From Setoptus koraiensis (taxonomy: Eukaryota; Arthropoda), in the NCBI GenBank assembly GCA_048013815.1, contig CM106586.1, forward strand, positions 11,532,001-11,596,000: a DNA stretch of 64,000 bases, written 5' to 3'. Below, in pieces: positions 53,022 through 62,866 of the stretch. Position 1 is the stretch's first letter. Each line of letters starts with the position of its first letter. Under the pieces are notes generated by a model. It was not told the DNA's origin. It made no database searches and saw nothing but the letters and a program-made list of their open reading frames with translations. Made by a program: the position numbers and the translations under genes.

Positions 53022-54122
53022 TTAATGCATTCTGCTATCAAATTTTCCATTCCAATCGAACGATCCATCGTCAACAAACTTTTGACTGATAAATAGATCA
53101 AAGAACAGTTTTCTTAAATACTCATAATCTGGTGCTTCATAGAAATCTAGATGTCTCACATAACGCAAATAACTGGCGAATTCTTCGGGACACCTATCGC
53201 AGATTTCCTCAACTGGTAGCTTTTGTTTGAGTTCTCCTATCTTTTTCATACGTTCTTTGTGGTCGGTGGCGGGCAGACCCTGCCAGGGCAAAGAGCCGCG
53301 CATCAGATAAATAATAACATAACCGACGGCCTCTAGATCATCGCGTCTGCTTTGCTCGCGACCCATGTGTGTATTGACACTCATATACCTAGCCGTTCCA
53401 ATAGCACCTTTTTGAGACTTGAATGGTATGTGTGTGCCTGTATCGGGGTTTATGTATTCTTTGGCTAAGCCATAATCAATGATATGAACAATGTTTTCTT
53501 TTTCTTGGCCCTGACGACCGAGCAGAAAATTCTCTGGCTTCACATCTCTATAGATGATATTTCTCGAGTGGAGAGTCTGAAATCTGGCCAACAGTTGCAG
53601 TGTTAAATATAATACAGACTTTAGTGATAATCTACGGTCACAAATATTAAAGACCTCCTCCAGGCTGGGGCCTAGCAACTCCATCACCATCGCGTGATAC
53701 ATTCCCGCACATTCGTCTATTTTCACTATTCTTGGGAAGCCCTCTGACTGTCCAATCATCTTTATAAATCTGTACTCTAGAGGTAGTTGAGGCGCCTTGG
53801 TAGCCTTTTGTTCTAATTTTACAGCAACTAATTCGTTTGTGACAATGTTCTTACCCAGATAGACAGCGCCTGTATGAGAATGGTAATGAATATTAATAGC
53901 AATAGTATTGATTATTGTTTTGAGAGAAAAGATTTTTTTAAATTAATTAATCTCTGATAAGTAGTAGGGAAGCGAGGCTTTGTAATGAATAGAATGAAGC
54001 AGAGTGAGTAGCGAAGTTTATTTACCATAGGATCCGCTGCCCAGCATTTTAAGAATCTTAAATTTGGATGCCACCAGGACACCCACAACATCATGGTAGG
54101 CACGAGCGCTTCTAGTGGTCAT
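53022..54122 (-). CDS. Casein kinase 1 family kinase, CK1-gamma-like, two exons
   Basis: Exons 54026-54122 and 53022-53869 join in phase 1 to 314 residues. The kinase domain starts almost at the N-terminus: glycine loop LGSGSYGAVY (27-36), ATP lysine K50, the CK1 catalytic loop YRDVKPENFL (D141), metal-binding Asp D164 and the CK1-specific GTARYMSVNTHMG and QSRRDDLEAVG blocks. The closest branch is CK1-gamma (gilgamesh), judged from GRQG, HIIDYGLAKEYI and TGTHIPF. CK1-gamma acts at membranes in Wnt, Hedgehog and vesicle processes. Unusually, DFG reads DYG, and the protein ends soon after the kinase domain without the long tail and lipidation-type Cys motif of CK1-gamma. The start is uncertain; an upstream exon could exist, since an acceptor-like CAGACAG precedes the first exon. 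Confidence 0.88.
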
Positions 54123-54302
54123 ATAGCCTATCAATTCAATCTGTCTGGTGGAAAATTTTGTCGTTAGCAGTCAACACCATGGTAGAATAATCTAAAAAAT
54201 GCAACTACATCTGCGACAAAAAATGCTACCGGAAAAACTTTGCATGCGAGCAACTACATATATATCTGTATATAGATCGCAAAGTTTGTAACTGTATCAT
54301 TC
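54123..54302. other. Short non-coding stretch upstream of the kinase
   Basis: The probable promoter or upstream exon region of the CK1-like gene. No coding sequence was supported. Confidence 0.35.
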
Positions 54303-54632
54303 TCACAATCTTAAAATTGTAATGCTGTAAACTTGCATTACATTAGTTGTGATTACTTTGAGCGCGCGACTAGCCATCTCATTTAATTTGCATGATAAAC
54401 ATGTTTTTTTTTTATTATTCGATATAAACATTGCTGACTGAACATTGAATGCACACGTCATGAGAACAATGTTACGATGTACCGATTCTGTCGCGTGAGG
54501 GCCTGTTGATTCATTGGTTGAACAGTTGGCGCAATTTGGTTGTGAGCAGTAAAAATGTCTATCCATTAAACCAAAATAATTAATTGTAACTGTTATGCAT
54601 AACAATATGCATTCTGCCGCTATAGATTTCAT
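54303..54632 (-). CDS. Possible small secreted cysteine-containing protein
   Basis: The ATG at 54632 opens 109 codons. A hydrophobic start (ECILLCITVTINYFGL) could be a signal peptide. A segment with four Cys follows (YCSQPNCANCSTNE), then a second cluster (KKTCLSCKLNE). It starts 14 bases after the stop codon of the ABCG gene on the same strand, so it could equally be part of that gene's 3' UTR. No family was recognised. Confidence 0.3.
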   Translation of the reverse strand: MKSIAAECILLCITVTINYFGLMDRHFYCSQPNCANCSTNESTGPHATESVHRNIVLMTCAFNVQSAMFISNNKKKTCLSCKLNEMASRALKVITTNVMQVYSITILRL

Positions 54633-54645
54633 TATTTTCCATCAA

Positions 54646-56895
54646 CTATCTGGCCACTTTGTACATAACCAACAACAATACAAAAAACCTGAGTGCCACT
54701 AACGCTGCAAACATCACCACCATACCTATATACAGATCGTTGTCTTCAATATCTAAATCGTGCATAACTAGCGAGGGGAAATTCTGGTCGCATTTAAACT
54801 GGCCAATGTAGATCTCTCTATCTGGCGATCCGTGGTCCGTTTCCAAACCAACATTCGCACCTATGCTGGCCGATGGCGACGACGATGACGCTGGCATATC
54901 ATTATTGATAAAGTTGCCCATTTCTGTCGACTGTGCTATACCCTGACCATATGCCAAACTACGCGCGATTTGATCGCTATCCGTATAATCGATATTTTCT
55001 TGGTCGGAAAGTTGATAATTGTTCGGATTGCACTTGCATCGGCCGAAACCGAATATGCTACCATAGATTGTCTTAACTGCATAGTGAAAATAGTTACTCC
55101 GACAAATGAGTTTCAGCCACTTGCCCAGACGCGACAGTCTCTTTGTGAAGCCACTGTAAACGAACAGAGGCACCAACGACAGTGGCCCGACAAAAACCGA
55201 CGCTGACAAGTTGTTCATAAATACGGCGCCAACAATGAGGCCTTGCGTTTGGGCCAATAAACTGAGCGTTATGAGAGAATATGTATAAACTATAAAGCGC
55301 CACTCATAAGTAGAACGGGGCTGGTGCGACAAGTAAAATGTGAGGCCAGAAAAAATCAGAACACAAAATATTTGAAATGGGGCGTCTGAGGTTATCTTGC
55401 CACTAATATAAGTGGGCACCGTGTACCAGCCATTGAAGTACTCCTTGGCCAATACTTTTACGTCCGAAGGAAAAGTCAAAACTGTTATCATGTGCGCAGC
55501 AAACATAACGAACAGGGCCCCGTATATGATGAACAGTAAGTTGTCTTGTATACGTTGCATATCTTGCATTTCCTCTCTTGTTAGACTGGCCGCAGTGGCC
55601 ACACTGATAGAGGTGAGACTTTGTTTGTTGAATGTTGGACATCCGTCGCTACGTCCAGTGTGTTCGCCAAAGATATACACGTAAAAGAATGCCATGACAA
55701 TGTGCAAGGCCAGCCTAAGTCCGAACAAAATGGGATCGCGTAATAGTTGCAACGTTGACCGTTGCACATGAATCCATAGATGATCTAAGGTGGGACAAGG
55801 ATCGTACAATATGGCTTTTTTCAATGTTTGCGCATTGATGGATTCCAATTTATTGTCAAAAATCATCTTCTTCTGGCGCTCCATTCTAATTAATTTCTCT
55901 GCCTTATTTCGCCCATAATCTCCCGACACAACCTCAATAAAATGATCCATCGGATTGTAGAATGGTGGGCACGGGGCGCCCACGCTGGCCAATGTGCCCA
56001 GTATGTCGCCCGGAGCTCCGTTGAAGGCACATCTACCACCAGAGGCCATCATGTAGACTCTGTCGAATAATTCAATCACTTTGGCGCTAGGTTGATGTAT
56101 CGTGGTGACAATAGTCAACGGTTGTGCAGAACTGGCGTTTGAATTTATAATGTGGCGCAACACTTGTATTGTCTGATAACATGAAGAACTATCTAAACCG
56201 GAAGTGGGCTCGTCCAACATCAGTATGTTGGGCCGTTTCACTAGCTCCTGGCCAATGGCAACTCGTTTTTGTTGGCCACCCGAGCAGCGAGTTATCACAT
56301 TGTTTTGACATACTTGCAGGCCCAACTGTTGAATAACGCGTCTGACTATGGCTCTATGTGAAATGTCATAGGTACGATTCTTGTAACGCGACGCATAATA
56401 TATTGTTTCGGTGACGGTGAATTGCGGCAAAAAATCATCGTGCTGGGGCACAATAGCAATGCGTACCTTTGGCTTGCCTACAACAAACATTTCGCCCATC
56501 GACAAGCCAGCGTTTCGTTTCATACACAAACACTCCAACAGGGTAGATTTTCCAGCGCCCGACGGACCCATCAGAGCCACCAATTCACCTGACAGGAAGT
56601 ATCCACTCAACTGGCTTAATATTCTGCGAGGACTCTTTTTGAACGGACCAAAATTAAATCTGGGCACTGCTTCCCAACACAGATTGGTCCATTTCACATA
56701 GAAGCTACCCTCATTTGAGGCGTCCATATCTATACTCAAAGTGCCATCGCTGTTAACTATAACTCTCGGCGGCCGGGCACAACTAATTTGACTGAAGTCT
56801 CCGAGGCTCTTCTGGCGATGCGCCGTTTCGCTCACGTCCAGTGAACTTGACGATGTGGACAAACATGTCCGTAGATTTGCGCCGCTCGGATCCAT
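54646..56895 (-). CDS. ABCG-family half transporter (white-type), intronless and intact
   Basis: The ATG at 56895 opens 749 intronless codons. The order is that of ABCG half transporters: an N-terminal nucleotide-binding domain, then six membrane segments. Seen are Walker A GPSGAGKST (110-118), Q-loop IVPQHDD, signature SGGQQKRVAIGQEL, Walker B LMLDEPTSGLD and H-loop TIHQPSA. The membrane domain from about residue 390 includes the LTFPSDVKVLAKEYFNGWY and LLAQTQGLIVG blocks typical of white/ABCG. It has an unusually long last extracellular loop (FGFGRCKCNPNN through a Ser-rich stretch). These proteins work as homo- or heterodimers moving lipids, pigment precursors or xenobiotics; the substrate here is unknown. 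The broken ABCG at 16006 is a paralogue with the same FGFGRC loop. Confidence 0.93.
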   Translation of the reverse strand: MDPSGANLRTCLSTSSSSLDVSETAHRQKSLGDFSQISCARPPRVIVNSDGTLSIDMDASNEGSFYVKWTNLCWEAVPRFNFGPFKKSPRRILSQLSGYFLSGELVALMGPSGAGKSTLLECLCMKRNAGLSMGEMFVVGKPKVRIAIVPQHDDFLPQFTVTETIYYASRYKNRTYDISHRAIVRRVIQQLGLQVCQNNVITRCSGGQQKRVAIGQELVKRPNILMLDEPTSGLDSSSCYQTIQVLRHIINSNASSAQPLTIVTTIHQPSAKVIELFDRVYMMASGGRCAFNGAPGDILGTLASVGAPCPPFYNPMDHFIEVVSGDYGRNKAEKLIRMERQKKMIFDNKLESINAQTLKKAILYDPCPTLDHLWIHVQRSTLQLLRDPILFGLRLALHIVMAFFYVYIFGEHTGRSDGCPTFNKQSLTSISVATAASLTREEMQDMQRIQDNLLFIIYGALFVMFAAHMITVLTFPSDVKVLAKEYFNGWYTVPTYISGKITSDAPFQIFCVLIFSGLTFYLSHQPRSTYEWRFIVYTYSLITLSLLAQTQGLIVGAVFMNNLSASVFVGPLSLVPLFVYSGFTKRLSRLGKWLKLICRSNYFHYAVKTIYGSIFGFGRCKCNPNNYQLSDQENIDYTDSDQIARSLAYGQGIAQSTEMGNFINNDMPASSSSPSASIGANVGLETDHGSPDREIYIGQFKCDQNFPSLVMHDLDIEDNDLYIGMVVMFAALVALRFFVLLLVMYKVAR

Positions 56896-58779
56896 TCAAT
56901 TCTGTTGAACGCTGGTCAATTTGGATTGCAAATCGCTGGATAACCAATTAGCAGAACATTGGGCTGAACTGTCAATCGTTGTTGATTAGAAAATTCGGAA
57001 TCTTGGTTGAGTTTAGGTTGCCGATATTGCCATTAGCACCCATCAATCACAGGCCAATTCTTGAAATCACTCTGGAATCGCCGGGTGCCAATAATTTGTA
57101 CTTGCCACACATACAGACATAGCAACAGTCGTGATCATCCCAATATATGCAATAATAATAATTTCAACAACACAATCATTTTTTTCTATGTAACATGAGA
57201 TCTGTGTTCAAAGTAGAGCAATTATTTTAAATCATTGGAAAACTGCGGTGCATAAACGCAAACAGCCTTCTGCCTCTGGTGGGAGTAGAATGTTGTAGAA
57301 TTCATGTACAATGCTCGACGTTTTGTTTTTATTATACATCTGAATACTAACATGTGGGCATGTGTATGTCAAACTATTAAATGTAAGTCTCACAGACTAC
57401 ATCTACCAAACGATAAATGGAAATTTATCTCTAATGAAAATCCTTTTCAGACACGAGATTTCAATGATTTTGAAACCTAAATTCAACTAATTTGCACATG
57501 ATCCACGTTGTTCCCAGTAATGTTGTTCCGAAATCATATCAAAAGTGGGCCAAACTAATTTGCTACTCTATTATCCGATGCTAAAATACTGCATATAATT
57601 ATTAGCTACCTAACTTCATGCAACGGATATTTCCAATATTACGTTCTTATGGAAAATCTGAAATTTCCCTTTCTTCCGTTATTCCGTACGATTGTACCGG
57701 TATCAATTGTAGTAGCCAACCGATCACTGCCTATTAACATAGTCTATCAATATAGGCAGACAATAACTGTTTCACTTAATATATTAGAGAAAATAATCCA
57801 AGGAATTCCACCGAATTTTCTCGATCATGTCAATGTGAAGAATCTGGCCTCGAAACGTGCGATTTTTGCCAAAGTTCTTGCGTTTGCAACTTTCAAAAAC
57901 TCAGGACAGGATCAACGATGTTCATGTTTGATGTATGATAATTGAAATAATAATGAAATTCTGAGTCAGAATCGGCAATCATTTCTGATTCAGGACCCGA
58001 ATAAACACCCCTCAGTCTCCTTATCCTTGGTCCGCATCTTCTTTTCTCCCATTCCAGTCAAGTCTCCCTCCATATATCTTTCCGTGTCAACTTCCCTCAA
58101 AAACTGGCCCGAACAACAAGAAGGGGAAAACTCTATGAGTTCTTCATGTAGGGGAGGGTCGATACCGAAATCGTTTGCGCCGCACTTGCGGAAGGATGGA
58201 AAAATCCTATGGAAATTTAGCACGTGAGCGGGGGTGGCGTTTCTCAAAAATCTCATAAGGATTAAGACGTCATACCTCCCTGGCTCGAAAATCGGTTCCT
58301 AAAGGGGCTGAGCTTTGCATGAAACAAATGAAGAACCTATTTTTTGGTGTTAACAGAAGGTAGTTTCTCAAATGAGATTTCTCACTATTCATGTATGTAT
58401 GCTTCATTTCTAACTCAACTGGTTGTGATAGTGTCTTCAAGTTGAAGGCATCAACCGAGTTTATTGCCCTGTTCAGAATCAACACTTCACTGATGCGCAG
58501 AGAAATCTGTTCTAGGAAAACATAATCCGGTCACGTGAATACCCTGCGTGTATTGAACAATGAGAAATTGAAAATTTTCAAGTTGATGCCCATGTCGATT
58601 CTTGATATCTTCTGCTAAGGAAATAAACTAGATTGCTACAATAGATATATGCAGATTTTTATAACATTTTCTTATTTTTCCCGTTTCGAGGAATGTAACA
58701 TTTTCGTTGTTGCACATTAGATAAAACTGACAGATCGGAGGATCCGGGTTAATTTTTCGAATTATTTTGGCTGGTCAAA
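56896..58779. other. Intergenic region without a supported gene
   Basis: About 1.9 kb between the ABCG gene and the reductase gene. I looked for FMN-domain exons of the NOS-like gene and saw none. Short open frames such as 57649-57945 on the plus strand have no domain, acceptor or donor. Confidence 0.45.
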
Positions 58780-60542
58780 ATGGTTGGCGAAAATAGTGTA
58801 GGCCATTCCAAATCGAAGAACAAAAACAGCAAGCTGCAATCGGCCGGCTCTGCCGGATCATCCGATGATTCCTTGGATCGAACTAGCACCCTGAGGAATA
58901 TGCAGGAGTTCTTCCGGCGCGAACTTTTATCTATACCTCTCGTCAACAGAATACCTCACCCGGCGATCACTCAGAAGAGGTAAGTATTATCATGATTCGT
59001 GTTATGGAAGCTTTATCATCATTACAATAATAGAGTTTTAATTGCTCATGATTATTTCTATTCTTTATATTCAGTAAACTGCCAACTGCAACGCTTGAAT
59101 TTGACACAAGTGCCTATCCAAATATTGAGTACATTGCTGGCAATCGTATGAATGTTTATCCTGCCAATCGAAAAGAGATCGTAGCTTGTATTTGTGGCAA
59201 AGTCGTCGACGACATTGTGAAGGACAAGATACAACCAAACAGTATTTGGGCAAAATCGTTTATGCGTGGTGAATGCAATATACGTTTCGCCTTGTCACAT
59301 TATTTCGATATAACATCGGCACCATCTAGAGATTTGTTAAAATTAATCATGGATTCGTGCAGCTCAAAGGAGCACAAGCAGCGTTTGCGCCAATTGATTG
59401 ATGATCCCAAACAGTACACTCAATGGCTATCTAGTTCTCTTAAAACACTCAAAACAACGTTAGACGAATTCTCATCGGCAATAATATCGGCTCGCTTATT
59501 ATTTAACGAACTACCACCGATGCAGCCCAGACAATACTCCATATCAGCCATAAAGTCATCTAAACGCTTCAAAACCGAAATCGTGGTGATACAACATAAA
59601 TTTTCGCTAATCAATATAAACTCTCCCTCGGCCATTGAGCTTGCTGCTAAGGCTGCAGGTGCTGTTAGCACATTTATGCCAGTTACAAGTACAACAAGTG
59701 GAAAAAGTGAAACAATTATAGAGAAACATCCCACTGATAAGATCGAAAATTCAAAATTGCCCACTAGAAATCCATCAGTGACGCAAGTATCTGGTCATGG
59801 ATCTACCTTGTTCGGATCATTCGACTGCCAATATGATGGGCTGTGTTCTACTTATTTATTAAATTTGCCCCTAAATGAACAAGTTATTTGTGAGTTTGTC
59901 GAAAATCCCCGTTTTACTCTCAAGGGAAACAGAGAGAGGCCAACAATCATGTTGGGACAAGACACCGGCCTGCTGGCCTTCAGAACATTTTGGCAGCAGA
60001 GGAATTTAGAATTCGACAGAGCACAAGTATTTTACTCAATGTTTAAGGATTTGCCACCAAAACGTTTTGGTGATATGATGTTAATTGTAGTGACCGGCGG
60101 CAAAACAAGATTAGAGGAAATGTACAAACGCGAGATAGCTAAAATGGTGTCAAACAAAGTAATTAATCAGTCTTTATATGTCAGCAAGCAATCGTTGCTG
60201 CTGTACTCCCTTTCTGCTGTGGCTGGCCATGGAAATCAACATGTAGAGGCTAATTTACAAAAAGAATTAGACCAATTGGGTTTACATTTGGCTAAAATGT
60301 TAATAGAAAAGAATGGCACTTTATACACTTGTTGTGACGAAGCAATAACTGAAGCTGTTGAGAAACTGACCATAGATTCAATAGTTAAGCATCACAGCGG
60401 TTATAATAAGGAGCGGGCACGAACTCTGGTGCAAAAAATGAAAGGAAAAGCATTAAAGGATGTGACAAATACAAAGTTCTTATTTCAATTGCAAAATTCC
60501 TACGAGAAAGCACAATACATACAAGAGATTTATGAGATTTAG
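58780..60542 (+). CDS. Stand-alone NOS-type FAD/NADPH reductase with eroded motifs
   Basis: Exons 58780-58979 and 59075-60542 (phase 2) give 555 residues. The protein follows the C-terminal reductase half of nitric oxide synthases and related diflavin reductases. It runs through the FAD connecting domain (HYFDITSAPSRDLLKLIM, KEHKQRLRQLI), the FAD motif PRQYSIS, the GLCSTYLLNLP block and a PTIMLGQDTGLLAFRTFW segment. It then ends with an NADPH-binding domain (GTLYTCCDE). No heme oxygenase, calmodulin site or FMN flavodoxin domain precedes it. Motifs are altered: GQDTGLLAF for GPGTGIAPF, CCD for CGD in the NADPH site, and SIS-A for SISS. A Ser-rich insert follows KAAGAVSTF. It may be an inactive or repurposed paralogue. 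P450 reductase ancestry is a less likely alternative. Confidence 0.8.
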
Positions 60543-61054
60543 TCATTTCGCTGGTTGTTGTGAATCGATGGCAAACATCAATCAGATAAATAATAATAAA
60601 ATCAGCGAGAATATGAATCAAGATTTAGATACTGACAAAATAATAATTGATGTTTTTTCATTAGAGAGGGTCTTTGTGCTTCCATAATAGTGGCTTTTGC
60701 CGTTGGCTCCAACCCACGAAAATGATTTGAACCGTTTCTGTTTGAAACAATTGATCTGTTCACCATCATTTGGTAGCAGAAAGTCGACTCGCAATGAGGC
60801 GAGAAAAAAAAATGTTTAAAGGTGAACAGCACATACATATCACATACATTGACATAGATCACGCGCCTCGATCGCAAGAGCTCCTGTTATCGCCTATAGT
60901 TGTTGTGATCACTCACTACAATTGACGATGCTCAAATTGCTCTCGGATTCTTTTGTGACAGAAAACAAAAAACTATGCATTGAATATCCAAAATACACTA
61001 CTACTGCTGATCAACAAACAAATTATTATTTATCCATTTATGCCTTCTTGGTAG
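60543..61054. other. Intergenic region, nothing recognised
   Basis: This holds the 3' UTR of the reductase and the promoter of the repeat protein. No coding signal was seen. Confidence 0.5.
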
Positions 61055-62866
61055 ATGGCATCATCGGAGGGTGACCCAAGAAAGTCAGTCAGCCTAAAAA
61101 CCGTATTAGCAATCAAAGAGGCAGCAGTTAAAAAAGCAGCAGCTAAAAGTAGATCGTTAGCTGATCCAGGTCCTCTAGACCCCGGTGCTATACCAAGTGA
61201 GATACCTGAACGTGTTGAGGTACCACCTCCACCCACAAGTTCCCAACTTATTATGCCAGCTAGCACGGGCGGATCGCAAACTAAAGCATCAAGCATCTCG
61301 CCCGAAGATTCAACGGGTCCGGGTGTTGGATCACCGGCTAGCGGCACTCTGGCCAGCGCCGGCGCCGGGCCCGCTGAAGGAAGTGAATTTGCCCCCAATC
61401 CAACCTCGGCAGGCGGTGCGTCCAGTGCAGCTCCATCTAGCGCCACTGCATCAGGCGCCCCCGCATCTGGCGGTGGTCCGTCAAGCGCCGCTCCCATGAG
61501 TGGTGCCGGTGCATCGGGTGCCGTTAGCTCGAAAGCGGGTGCCTCAAGCGCGGCTCCCATGAGCGGTGGCGGATCGAAAGCCGGTGCTTCAAGTGCCGCC
61601 CCAATGAGCGGTGGCGGATCGAAAGCCGGTGCTTCAAGTGCCGCCCCAATGAGCGGTGGCGGATCGAAAGCCGGTGCTTCAAGTGCCGCCCCAATGAGCG
61701 GTGGCGGATCGAAAGCCGGTGCGTCAAGTGCTGCCCCAATGAGCGGCGCGGGATCGAAAGCCGGTGCTTCAAGTGCTGCCCCAATGAGCGGTGGCGGATC
61801 GAAAGCCGGTGCGTCAAGTGCCGCCCCAATGAGCGGTGCCGGATCAAAATTCGGTGGCTCAAGCGCCGCTCCTATGAGCGGTGGCGGATCTAAAGCAGGT
61901 GCCTCAAGTGCCGCCCCGATGAGCGCTGCCGGATCTAAAGCAGGTGCCTCGAGCGCCGCTGGGTCGAGCCCGGGTGGCTCCGAGCCGGAGGACGAGCCAT
62001 ATAAATCAAAGTCTAAAATGAGAGCCTCGGATATGAACGCAAACAGCAACATAGGTAGCGTAAAGGAAGACGGCGCGAGTAAAGGGGCCAGCTCGAAAGC
62101 GGCCAGCTCTGCGGCACCGACATCCGAGGGCGGCAGCGTGCCCAAATCAGCATCCAGCCCGAAGGACACCGCATCAGAGGATGGTGGTGCGCCAGCGTCC
62201 AGCCCGATGGAGGCCAGCTCTGGTGCGGCGTCGCCGGCCAGCTCCAAACCGGCCAGCTCTAAGCCGGCGTCGGAAGAGACTGACGAAGAACCGGCGAGCC
62301 CCGACGAGCCTGCATCGCCCGAATCTAGTGGCAAGGGGTCGAGCGGCTTGGGATCGAGCGCCAAAGGATCGAGCAGCAAGGCATCTAGCTCGGCGCAGAA
62401 GAAAAAAGATGGCAAAAAGAAGAGAATTACCCGCTACAGATATCACAAGCGTATCACAGTGCGAACATCGGGCAAGGGCAGCGGAAAATCGGCGGCCATA
62501 TTGAAGAAGGTGAACAATCAGGAGGGCCCGGTGACGCCGTCAACAATTGATCAATTAGATCCTGATGTCATAATGGAGAGAGCGGGCATTAAGGGCAAAA
62601 AGAACGCCAGGTGGCGTGTTAGAATGCGCCAAACAAAAAGAACAACCAAAAATGGCAAAACTGTCACACAAACCAAGGTGGCCTATCGTGATAGCGATGG
62701 CAAAAAACAGGTCAAGCTCACCAACGATCCTACCTGCAAGAAATGCAACAAAAAAATTGAACACTGTAAATGTGACACATTGTCGGGCATAGCGTCGGCC
62801 ACAAGCAATATCAAGTCGTCTAGCTCTAAGGGCCCCAAATCGGGCACGTCAGAGGAAAAGGAATGA
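61055..62866 (+). CDS. Gly/Ser/Ala repeat protein with basic C-terminal domain
   Basis: The ATG at 61055 directly follows a TAG in the same frame, and 603 intronless codons run to 62866. The N-terminus (about 35 residues) is charged with AVKKAAAK. Then come a Pro/Ser-rich stretch and eight to nine 15-residue repeats (GGGSKAGASSAAPMS), followed by a long Ser/Ala/Lys region. The last 130 residues are quite different: KKKRITRYRYHKRITVRT, WRVRMRQTKRTTKNGKTVTQ and a CKKCNKKIEHCKCD cluster that could bind metal. No signal peptide was seen, which argues against secretion and for a nuclear or structural role. No family was recognised. The opposite strand is also open over 461 codons, but the basic terminal domain and Cys cluster support the plus strand. 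Confidence 0.65.
   Translation: MASSEGDPRKSVSLKTVLAIKEAAVKKAAAKSRSLADPGPLDPGAIPSEIPERVEVPPPPTSSQLIMPASTGGSQTKASSISPEDSTGPGVGSPASGTLASAGAGPAEGSEFAPNPTSAGGASSAAPSSATASGAPASGGGPSSAAPMSGAGASGAVSSKAGASSAAPMSGGGSKAGASSAAPMSGGGSKAGASSAAPMSGGGSKAGASSAAPMSGGGSKAGASSAAPMSGAGSKAGASSAAPMSGGGSKAGASSAAPMSGAGSKFGGSSAAPMSGGGSKAGASSAAPMSAAGSKAGASSAAGSSPGGSEPEDEPYKSKSKMRASDMNANSNIGSVKEDGASKGASSKAASSAAPTSEGGSVPKSASSPKDTASEDGGAPASSPMEASSGAASPASSKPASSKPASEETDEEPASPDEPASPESSGKGSSGLGSSAKGSSSKASSSAQKKKDGKKKRITRYRYHKRITVRTSGKGSGKSAAILKKVNNQEGPVTPSTIDQLDPDVIMERAGIKGKKNARWRVRMRQTKRTTKNGKTVTQTKVAYRDSDGKKQVKLTNDPTCKKCNKKIEHCKCDTLSGIASATSNIKSSSSKGPKSGTSEEKE
61565..61960 (+). repeat. 45-bp coding tandem repeat (eight full units plus a partial)
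   Basis: Head-to-tail 45-bp units start GGTGGCGGATCGAAAGCC and encode GGGSKAGASSAAPMS. Unit edges are in frame and the variants (GAGSK, SKFGG, AAGSK) are scattered, as expected from unequal exchange. Confidence 0.93.

Noticed and set aside
57649..57945. Plus-strand open frame of 98 codons considered as an upstream exon of the NOS-like gene
   Set aside because: It has no flavodoxin signature and no phase-compatible donor to the reductase exons.
61030..62415. Minus-strand frame of 461 codons opposite the Gly/Ser/Ala repeat gene
   Set aside because: It is a mirror of the repeats (Leu/Asp/Pro-rich), and the plus-strand product has a distinct non-repetitive end with a Cys cluster.
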